From: Rubrivivax sp.
Lineage (GTDB): Bacteria; Pseudomonadota; Gammaproteobacteria; Burkholderiales; Burkholderiaceae_C
Direction of reading: 5' to 3'
Assembly: GCA_020851615.1 (NCBI GenBank)
Contig: JADZCL010000300.1
Span: 1-6,091 of the forward strand
DNA: 6,091 nucleotides
The notes under the pieces were generated by a model. That model saw only the letters and a program-made list of their open reading frames with translations. It was not told where the DNA came from and did no database searches. Numbering within the stretch: position 1 is the first letter of the stretch; each line of letters begins with the position of its first letter. Positions 1 to 6,091 of the stretch are shown here, in pieces. Both the position numbers and the translations under genes were made by a program.

Positions 1-671
1 AGCCGCGCGCCGGCCTTGGGGCCGATGCCGTTGATGCGCCGCACCGGCAGCGGCCAGATGCGCAGCGCGATGTCATCAGTGGTCAACAGCGTGAGACCGT
101 CGGGCTTGTCGAGCTCGCTGGCGATCTTGGACAGCAGCTTGTTGGGCGTGACCCCGATCGAGCAGCTCAGGCCGGTTGCGCGGCGCACATTGTTGCGGAT
201 CTCCTGTGCCAGCGCCCGCACGCCGCCGCAGGCGTCGTGGCCCAGGGTGTCCTGGGCACCGGGCAGGTCGGTGAGCTCGATGTAGATCTCGTCGATCCCG
301 CGGTCCTCGATCTCCGGCGCGATCTCGGCCACCGCGGCCTTGAAGGCCCGCGAGTAGCGGCGGTACTCGTCGAAGTCGGCCGGCAGCAGGACAGCCTGCG
401 GGCACAGGGCTGCGGCCTTCATCAAGCCCATCGCCGAGTTGACACCGAAGGCGCGTGCGGCATAGGTTGCCGTCGTGATGACGCCGCGGCCCGTGTACTC
501 GCGCAGTGTGGCAAAGCGGCGGCTGCCATCGGGCAGCGGCTGCGGCTGGTGCCGCCGCCGCCCGCCGATGACGACCGGCAGACCCTTCAGCTCGGGGTAG
601 CGCAGCAGTTCGACGGAGGCATAGAACGCGTCCATGTCGAGATGGGCGACCCAGCGGCGGCGCGGCGACAT
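1..671 (-). CDS. dinB: DNA polymerase IV (DinB, Y-family), 3' end cut off by the window edge
   Basis: This is a translesion DNA polymerase that copies past damaged bases with low fidelity. The first 223 residues are visible out of roughly 350-400 usual for the family. The N-terminal metal-binding motif LDMDAFYASVE starts at residue 11 (Asp12), with Tyr17 at the steric-gate position. The second catalytic pair is Asp127-Glu128 in RGIDEIYIELT. The finger/palm motif SIGVTPNKLLSKIASELDKP spans 171-190, and the helix-hairpin-helix begins at INGIGPKAGAR (213-223), where the window ends. Compared with E. coli DinB from memory, there is an insertion of about 20 residues between Gly37 and Arg62, and the usual Ser-Leu-Asp-Glu-Ala-Tyr is Gly-Ile-Asp-Glu-Ile-Tyr. 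I recall both as typical of a betaproteobacterial DinB subgroup. The ATG at 671 puts the first motif at the expected distance from the N-terminus; the ribosome-binding site is weak. It lies 52 bp after argH on the same strand, so co-transcription is possible. Confidence 0.93.
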   Translation of the reverse strand, partial: MSPRRRWVAHLDMDAFYASVELLRYPELKGLPVVIGGRRRHQPQPLPDGSRRFATLREYTGRGVITTATYAARAFGVNSAMGLMKAAALCPQAVLLPADFDEYRRYSRAFKAAVAEIAPEIEDRGIDEIYIELTDLPGAQDTLGHDACGGVRALAQEIRNNVRRATGLSCSIGVTPNKLLSKIASELDKPDGLTLLTTDDIALRIWPLPVRRINGIGPKAGAR

Positions 672-688
672 GATGGCGAGCGTAGCGC

Positions 689-723
689 CTTGATCGCAGC
701 GCCGGCGCCGGCGCTGCCGTCGA

Positions 724-728
<5 letters not shown>
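689..728. repeat. GC-rich inverted repeat spanning the argH stop codon, before dinB
   Basis: A perfect 22-bp palindrome lies at 696-717 (core gcgccggcgc). It is flanked by a second pair of complementary arms, cttgatc at 689-695 and gatcaag at 722-728, with a 4-nt bulge at 718-721. Read on the minus strand the transcript could fold into a long, very stable hairpin that contains the argH stop codon (724-726) and ends about 17 nt before the dinB start. No T-run follows it on the minus strand, so it does not look like a classical intrinsic terminator. It could reduce read-through into dinB, protect the argH mRNA end, or be a protein-binding dyad. The pairing is seen directly; the role is unknown. 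Confidence 0.6.
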
Positions 729-2127
<1,399 letters not shown>

Positions 2128-2234
2128 GTGCGGGGCAAGGTCAGGCAGCAGCGCCGACAGGGCGCGGGACCGCCCGCGCAAACGGGGCAGGCGGCAGGGA
2201 GCTGCGTATTATCGGCGGCGTCCGCAGCGCAGCC
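2128..2234. promoter_or_regulatory. Divergent intergenic region with overlapping -10-like elements
   Basis: This 107-bp gap lies between the divergent starts of argH and the sensor kinase. It contains the one AT-rich island in a GC-rich stretch. On the plus strand TATTAT (2207-2212) matches a sigma-70 -10 box at 5 of 6 bases and would start RNA about 16 nt before the kinase ATG. On the minus strand the same bases read GATAAT (2213-2208), also 5 of 6, giving an argH leader of roughly 70-75 nt. Neither has a good -35: the hexamers at 17-bp spacing match 3 of 6. The two promoters would therefore overlap and exclude each other. I see no obvious ArgR operator. This is motif reading only. Confidence 0.4.
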
Positions 2235-3353
2235 ATGTCCGAGCCCAAGGATCATCCGCCCGACTTCGGGCCCACCGGCAGCCGAGCGGCCAGCCTCTGG
2301 CCGCAAAGCGATCGCGGGGGCGAATTCCGGGGTTCGCTGCATGCGCTCACGGGCTTCAACACGCTTGCCGACGAGAGCCCGGCGGCCGCCTTCGACGTCT
2401 GCCAGCCGGCCCTGGGCCTGCGAGCGGTCCTGCTGGTGCAGCTGGCGCTGGCGATAGCGGTGCTGGCCGGCAGCGCAAACGCCGCGGACTGGCTGGTGCG
2501 GCAGGGTGCGGCGGCATTCGGCGGTGCGGCAGGCACCATCCTGTGGCTGGCGCTGTTGTGTGCGCTGCGGCGCTGGCTGGCGCCGCGCGGCCGGGTGGAG
2601 CGTGGGGCCGTGATGCTCGTGCTGGGCGCGCTGGTATCGATGCTGGTGTGGTGGCCTCTTGTGCTCGGCGGCCTGGCGCAAGGGGGCCTGTTGCGGATGA
2701 TCGGCATGCTGCTGGCCGGTGTGGGCCTGGCAGCCGGGTTGTGGGGCTGGCTCGAGCTGCGGGCACGCATGTGGCAGCCTGCCGTCAGCAGCGCGCGCCT
2801 GGCCGAGTTGCAGTCGCGCATCCGGCCGCACTTCCTCTTCAACACGCTGAACACGGCGGTGGCGCTGGTGCGCGTCGATCCCGCGCGTGCGGAGGAGGTG
2901 CTCGAGGATCTGGCCGAGCTCTTCCGCGTGGCGCTGGCCGAGAGCGGCAGCGCGGTGACGCTGGCCGACGAGGTGGCACTGGCACGGCGCTACCTGGCGA
3001 TCGAGGCGGTGCGCTTTGGTGCGCGGCTGCAGGTGAGCTGGGACCTGGAGCCGCGCGCCTTGCAGGCGCAGGTGCCGCCGCTGGTGCTGCAACCGCTGGT
3101 GGAGAACGCAGTCCGCCACGGCATCGAACCGGCGGCCGGCGGCGGACAGATCCGCATCGAGGCACGCGTGCGGCGCGCGCAGGCCACGGTGACCGTGCAC
3201 AACACGGTCGGTGACGAGCCATCGCCGACCGGGCATGGCATGGCGCTGGAGAACGTGCGTGAGAGGCTGCGCCTGCTGCACGACCTTGCCGGGCAATGCG
3301 AGACCTGGCGTGACGCGCAGGGCTTTCACGCCTGCATCACGGTGCCCTTGTGA
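2235..3353 (+). CDS. algZ: AlgZ/LytS-family membrane sensor histidine kinase
   Basis: This is the sensor of a two-component system and should autophosphorylate on histidine and pass the phosphate to the next gene product. It has 372 residues. A variable, probably cytoplasmic N-terminus covers about 1-52, then the FDVCQPALGLRAVLL segment that resembles AlgZ/FimS. Four hydrophobic, likely membrane-spanning stretches lie at about 62-80, 93-112, 123-147 and 150-172. The His_kinase (LytS-type) domain follows: phospho-acceptor His199 in RIRPHFLFNTLN, N-box LVENAVRHG at 288-296 and G-box GHGMALENVRERL at 333-345. There is no large extracellular sensing domain, so the signal is probably sensed in or near the membrane. 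The ATG at 2235 has no clear Shine-Dalgarno sequence; no good in-frame ATG exists before the membrane segments, so the start is fairly but not fully secure. Its end overlaps the regulator start by 4 bp. The symbol rests on family resemblance plus argH linkage. Confidence 0.88.
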   Translation: MSEPKDHPPDFGPTGSRAASLWPQSDRGGEFRGSLHALTGFNTLADESPAAAFDVCQPALGLRAVLLVQLALAIAVLAGSANAADWLVRQGAAAFGGAAGTILWLALLCALRRWLAPRGRVERGAVMLVLGALVSMLVWWPLVLGGLAQGGLLRMIGMLLAGVGLAAGLWGWLELRARMWQPAVSSARLAELQSRIRPHFLFNTLNTAVALVRVDPARAEEVLEDLAELFRVALAESGSAVTLADEVALARRYLAIEAVRFGARLQVSWDLEPRALQAQVPPLVLQPLVENAVRHGIEPAAGGGQIRIEARVRRAQATVTVHNTVGDEPSPTGHGMALENVRERLRLLHDLAGQCETWRDAQGFHACITVPL

Positions 3354-4102
3354 TCCCCGCCCTGCGTACGCTGGTTGTCGACGACGAGGAGCTCGCGCGG
3401 CTGCGCCTGCGCACCCTGCTGGCCGAGGTGACCGAGCCCGTCGTCGAACTCGTCGGTGACGTGGGCGATGCGGCGTCGGCGCTGGTGCTGCTGCACGATG
3501 TGCCATGCGATCTGGTGTTGCTGGACATCCGCATGCCTGGTCGCGACGGCATGCAGCTCGCCGCAGCGCTGCGTTCGCTGCCGCAGCCGCCGGCGGTGGT
3601 CTTCGTCACCGCGCACGGCAACCACGCCCTGCACGCGTTCGAGCTCGACGCGGTCGACTACCTGACCAAGCCGGTGCGGCGTGAACGGCTGCGGGCCGCG
3701 CTGCAGCGTGTCGTGCAGCGCCGCTGGCCGGTCGACAGCCAGGGCGCGCCGCTGGTCGAGGAGCCGGTCCTGGTGGCCCAGGATCGTGGCCAGTTGCGAC
3801 GCATCCCGGTGGCGGACGTGCTGCTGCTCAAGGCCGAGCTGAAGTACGTCACGCTGCGTACCGCACAGGACAGCCATCTGCTGGACGACTCACTCGTCGA
3901 ACTCGAGCGGCGCCTGGGTGCGGGCTTCATCCGCGTGCACCGCAACGCCTTGGTTGCTGCTCGCGCGGTGCGCGAACTTCGCCGCCATGTGGATGCCGGC
4001 GGCGAGGAGGGCTGGGCCGTGCGCGTGGCACCCATCGACGAATGGCTGCCGGTTTCACGGCGGCAACTGGCTGCGGTTCGCGAGGCGCTGGCCAAGAGTT
4101 GA
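3350..4102 (+). CDS. algR: AlgR/LytTR-family response regulator
   Basis: This is the DNA-binding output protein of the pair, 250 residues, matching the usual AlgR size. The receiver domain covers about 1-120: acidic pocket Asp11-Asp12, phospho-acceptor Asp59 in LVLLDIRMPG, switch Thr87 and Lys107 in YLTKP. A linker leads to a LytTR DNA-binding domain at about 138-245, with LLLKAELKYVTLR (158-170) and the signature FIRVHRNALV (193-202). It starts with GTG at 3350, inside the kinase stop: the bases GTGA serve both genes. No separate ribosome-binding site is seen, so translation is probably coupled to the kinase at a fixed ratio. In Pseudomonas AlgR controls alginate, type IV pili and virulence. 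The targets here cannot be read from the window, and no AlgR-like gene target lies nearby. hemC, which follows algR in Pseudomonas, is absent; the next features are a hairpin and a tRNA on the opposite strand. Confidence 0.93.
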   Translation: MIPALRTLVVDDEELARLRLRTLLAEVTEPVVELVGDVGDAASALVLLHDVPCDLVLLDIRMPGRDGMQLAAALRSLPQPPAVVFVTAHGNHALHAFELDAVDYLTKPVRRERLRAALQRVVQRRWPVDSQGAPLVEEPVLVAQDRGQLRRIPVADVLLLKAELKYVTLRTAQDSHLLDDSLVELERRLGAGFIRVHRNALVAARAVRELRRHVDAGGEEGWAVRVAPIDEWLPVSRRQLAAVREALAKS

Positions 4103-4130
4103 AGTGGCGGAACCAGCGCCTGAAAGGAAG

Positions 4131-4168
4131 AGGGGCCAGCCCCGTTTCACTGCGGGAAGCTGACCCCT
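4131..4168. repeat. REP-like stem-loop; possible terminator between convergent genes
   Basis: The arms aggggccagc (4131-4140) and gctgacccct (4159-4168) pair with one C/A mismatch. An inner stem cccg (4141-4144) with cggg (4153-4156) extends the helix across a 2-nt bulge and leaves an 8-nt loop. In total 13 base pairs form. On the minus strand the hairpin is followed by a pyrimidine-rich tract (CTTCCTTTC), so it could end transcription of the tRNA. On the plus strand it starts 28 nt after the regulator stop, without a T-run. The ggggycagc/gctgacccc arms resemble, from memory, the dispersed REP-type palindromes mobilised by RAYT transposases in beta- and gammaproteobacteria. The fold is seen directly; repeat-family membership is inferred. 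Confidence 0.55.
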
Positions 4169-4177
4169 TGATCCGGT

Positions 4178-4253
4178 TGGTGCCGATGGACGGACTCGAA
4201 CTGTCGACCTTCGCATTACGAATGCGCTGCTCTACCAACTGAGCTACACCGGC
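4178..4253 (-). tRNA. tRNA-Thr, anticodon CGU
   Basis: A complete 76-nt tRNA lies on the minus strand with encoded CCA. The acceptor stem GCCGGTG pairs with CATCGGC (one G-U), and the D-stem is GCTC/GAGC. The anticodon loop TTCGTAA carries CGU, which reads the threonine codon ACG, a frequent codon in GC-rich genomes. The anticodon arm and D arm match what I recall of E. coli thrW closely. The T-arm has TTCGAGT in the loop, but its stem GACAG/CCGTC contains an A-C mismatch at positions 52-62. It lies 54 bp downstream of fbp on the same strand and faces the response regulator gene. Confidence 0.96.
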
Positions 4254-4265
4254 AGCAAGCCCGCC

Positions 4266-4271
4266 AGTATA
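4266..4271 (-). promoter_or_regulatory. Probable -10 element of the tRNA-Thr promoter
   Basis: On the minus strand TATACT (5 of 6 to the sigma-70 -10 consensus) lies 12 nt before the tRNA 5' end, so RNA would start about 6-7 nt upstream of mature position 1. It is followed by the G+C-rich GGCGGGC, like the discriminator of stringently controlled stable-RNA promoters. No good -35 is visible at 16-18 bp. The tRNA could also be read from the fbp transcript and processed. Confidence 0.45.
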
Positions 4272-4307
4272 GCGATAAACCGCGTGCGCACTGCTGCGGG
4301 TGGCGCA

Positions 4308-5324
4308 TCAGGCCGGCGGGGCGGCCTGGGTGTGGTAGTCCGTCACGCGCTGGACCTCGTTCTTCGAGCCGAGGATGACGCTGACGCGCTCGTGCAGCTT
4401 GGTGGGCACGATGTCGAGGATGCGTTGCTGGCCGTTGGTGGCGCAGCCGCCGGCCTGCTCGACAAGGAAGGCCATCGGGTTGGCCTCGTACATCAGGCGC
4501 AGCTTGCCCGGCTTGGCGGGTTCGCGCTTGTCCCAGGGGTACATGAAGATGCCGCCGCGGCTGAGGATGCGGTGCACGTCGGCGACCATGCTGGCCACCC
4601 AGCGCATGTTGAAGTCCTTGCCGCGCGGGCCTTCCTTGCCGGCCAGGCATTCGTCGATGTAGCGGCGCACCGGTGGTGCCCAGTGGCGCATGTTGGACAT
4701 GTTGATTGCGAACTCACGCGTGTCCTCCGGGATCTGCACCTGGTCCTGCGTCAGCACCCAGGAGCCGGTCTCGCGGTCGAGCGTGAACATCGCCACGCCG
4801 TTGCCCACCGTGAGCACCATCATGGTCTGCGGCCCGTAGACGCAGTAGCCCGCTGCCGCCTGGTGGCGCCCGGGCTGGAGGAAGTCCTCCTCGGCGACGC
4901 CGCGCGTGTGGCCGACCTTGCGCAGCACGCTGAAGATGGTGCCGATCGAGACGTTGACGTCGATGTTGCTGCTGCCGTCCAGCGGGTCGTACATCAACAG
5001 GTACTCGCCCTGCGGGTAGCGATTGGGCACGACGTGGATCGAGTCCATCTCCTCGCTGGCCATGCCCGCCAGGTGGCCGCCCCACTCGTTGGCCTCGATC
5101 AGCACCTCGTTGCTGATGACGTCGAGCTTCTTCTGCACCTCGCCCTGCACGTTCTGGCTGCCGGCTGTGCCCAGCACGTCACCCAGGGCCCCCTTGTTGA
5201 CGGCGATCGCGATGCGCTTGCAGGCGCGTGCGACGACCTCGATGAGCAGGCGCAACTGCCCCGGAATGTGGCCGTGCTCGCGCTGCTGCTCGATCAGGTA
5301 CTGAGTCAGGCTGATGGTCTTCAT
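4308..5324 (-). CDS. fbp: Fructose-1,6-bisphosphatase, class I
   Basis: It hydrolyses fructose 1,6-bisphosphate to fructose 6-phosphate, the committed step of gluconeogenesis, which also serves the Calvin cycle in autotrophs. The 338-residue cytoplasmic enzyme is of normal class I length. Visible motifs: the N-terminus [14 protein letters not shown]; metal-binding Glu91-Glu92 in MASEEMD; the metal/phosphate loop [13 protein letters not shown] at 113-125; and the family signature [14 protein letters not shown] at 273-286 with metal ligand Glu280. The ATG at 5324 is certain: it has a strong GGAGG site 6 nt upstream and overlaps the pepN stop by 4 bp (ATGA). No cbb genes are in the window, so a Calvin-cycle role cannot be judged. 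It is followed by tRNA-Thr. Confidence 0.97.
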   Translation of the reverse strand: MKTISLTQYLIEQQREHGHIPGQLRLLIEVVARACKRIAIAVNKGALGDVLGTAGSQNVQGEVQKKLDVISNEVLIEANEWGGHLAGMASEEMDSIHVVPNRYPQGEYLLMYDPLDGSSNIDVNVSIGTIFSVLRKVGHTRGVAEEDFLQPGRHQAAAGYCVYGPQTMMVLTVGNGVAMFTLDRETGSWVLTQDQVQIPEDTREFAINMSNMRHWAPPVRRYIDECLAGKEGPRGKDFNMRWVASMVADVHRILSRGGIFMYPWDKREPAKPGKLRLMYEANPMAFLVEQAGGCATNGQQRILDIVPTKLHERVSVILGSKNEVQRVTDYHTQAAPPA

Positions 5325-6091
5325 GAGGCCTCCAGGGAGCGGGTGACGATCTCGCGCGTGTCGGCGCTGAGGTCGGGGCGGGCGGCGACGCGTGCAATCG
5401 CTTCGCGGGCCGCGCTGCGATAGGGTTCGGCCAGAGCCGCCCAGCGATCCAGCGCGCGCGCCAGGCGGGCGCCCAGCTGCGGGTTCAAGGCATCGAGCGC
5501 GAGCAGCTGCTCGGTCCAGAACACATAGCCCGAGGCGTCGGTGCGGTGCAGCGCAGCCGGATTGGCCGTGCACAGGTTGAGCAGCAGGCTGCGTGCGCGG
5601 TTGGGGTTGCGCAGCGAGAAGTCCGGGTGCTTGAGCAGCTCGCGCGCGCGCGCCAGCACGCGGCTTGTGCTGCTGCCCGGTGCCTCGGGCGCCAGGGCCT
5701 GCGCCGTGAACCACTTGTCCAGGGCCAGCGCGTCGTGGTGGAAGGCGGTGTGGAAGTGCGCCAGTGCGTGTTCGGCAAGGTCAGAGCCTGCGGCGATGAG
5801 CGCGGTAAGCGCACCCAGGCGGTCGGTCATGTTGGCGGCATCCTTCACGCGCTGATAGGCGCGGCCGGGCCAGACGGGATCGCCGTCCAGGCATGCCGCG
5901 CGCACGCGCATCGCCAGGGCCAGGTTGGCCAGCGCGCGCCGTCCGGCCTGGGCATGACTGGGGGCGTAGCCTTCACGCACCTGGTGGGCCTCCCAGGCGG
6001 CCTCCCAGTCCGCGCGCAGGGCAAGGGCCAGTTGGTCGAGGTACTGCATGGACACCGCGTGGATGCGTTGCGGGTCGACCGGCTGCACCTC
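5321..6091 (-). CDS. pepN: Aminopeptidase N, C-terminal part (5' end beyond the window)
   Basis: This is a zinc metallo-aminopeptidase (M1 family) that removes N-terminal residues from peptides in the cytoplasm during protein turnover. Only the last 256 residues are visible out of about 880 usual. They form the helical C-terminal domain (DUF3458-type, ARM-like). The zinc-binding HExxH and GxMEN motifs would lie outside the window. Stretches resembling E. coli PepN in order: [18 protein letters not shown] (78-95), [12 protein letters not shown] (117-128), [18 protein letters not shown] (152-169), [18 protein letters not shown] (175-192) and [13 protein letters not shown] (202-214). The reading frame is open through the right edge (6091), so no start should be called here; the GTG at 6088 is internal. 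The stop at 5321-5323 overlaps the fbp ATG, making a tight pepN-fbp operon. Confidence 0.94.
   Translation of the reverse strand, partial: EVQPVDPQRIHAVSMQYLDQLALALRADWEAAWEAHQVREGYAPSHAQAGRRALANLALAMRVRAACLDGDPVWPGRAYQRVKDAANMTDRLGALTALIAAGSDLAEHALAHFHTAFHHDALALDKWFTAQALAPEAPGSSTSRVLARARELLKHPDFSLRNPNRARSLLLNLCTANPAALHRTDASGYVFWTEQLLALDALNPQLGARLARALDRWAALAEPYRSAAREAIARVAARPDLSADTREIVTRSLEAS
5331..5335 (-). promoter_or_regulatory. Shine-Dalgarno sequence of fbp inside pepN
   Basis: GGAGG on the minus strand ends 6 nt before the fbp ATG (5324) and lies within the last codons of pepN. It is the clearest ribosome-binding site in the window. With the 4-bp ATGA overlap it settles the fbp start and implies that fbp is translated by coupled or re-initiating ribosomes. 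Confidence 0.75.

Noticed and set aside
2128..2181. Longer argH start at 2181
   Set aside because: The added 18 residues are Arg/Leu-rich and unlike ArgH N-termini; the family-like N-terminus begins at 2127.
3095..3102. GCTGGTGG octamer (E. coli Chi sequence)
   Set aside because: It encodes Leu-Val-Glu of the kinase N-box in a GC-rich gene. Chi of this organism is unknown, so one copy has no meaning.
4284..5423. 379-codon open frame on the plus strand, antisense to fbp
   Set aside because: It is rich in His, Val, Ala and Asp, the typical mirror of a GC-rich gene. The opposite strand encodes a complete FBPase.
5325..5714. Extended fbp start giving a 468-residue product
   Set aside because: The extra N-terminus is the out-of-frame pepN sequence. 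The family start [10 protein letters not shown], the GGAGG site and the ATGA overlap all fix the start at 5324.

Overview
The window is about 70% G+C and codes almost end to end. Gene content and codon bias point to a high-GC betaproteobacterium, most likely of the Burkholderiales. This is inferred from protein resemblance and gene order, not from a search. Every protein gene belongs to a known family. I see no CRISPR array, insertion sequence, prophage or defence system, and no clear undescribed system.

Layout from left to right: (1) The minus strand carries the 5' part of a Y-family DNA polymerase (dinB), cut by the left edge. Upstream of it, in the same direction, is a complete argH (argininosuccinate lyase, last step of arginine synthesis). 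A long GC-rich inverted repeat covers the argH stop codon and lies just ahead of dinB. (2) A 107-bp divergent intergenic region with an AT-rich island separates argH from a plus-strand two-component operon. That operon is an AlgZ/LytS-type membrane histidine kinase followed, with a 4-bp stop/start overlap, by an AlgR/LytTR-type response regulator. (3) A short convergent region holds a strong REP-like stem-loop. It sits between the regulator and a minus-strand tRNA-Thr(CGU) that has its own -10-like promoter element. (4) The right third is a minus-strand operon: the C-terminal part of aminopeptidase N (pepN, cut by the right edge), overlapping by 4 bp a complete class I fructose-1,6-bisphosphatase (fbp, gluconeogenesis/Calvin cycle), with the tRNA downstream.

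The genes are housekeeping (arginine synthesis, gluconeogenesis, peptide turnover, lesion bypass) plus one signalling pair. The kinase and regulator should act together: the kinase phosphorylates Asp59 of the regulator, whose LytTR domain binds DNA. The divergent argH/algZ-algR order matches Pseudomonas, but hemC, which follows algR there, is absent here. The points most worth a second look are that break in gene order beside the REP-like hairpin, the palindrome between argH and dinB, a mismatch in the tRNA T-stem, and a 20-residue insertion in the polymerase.
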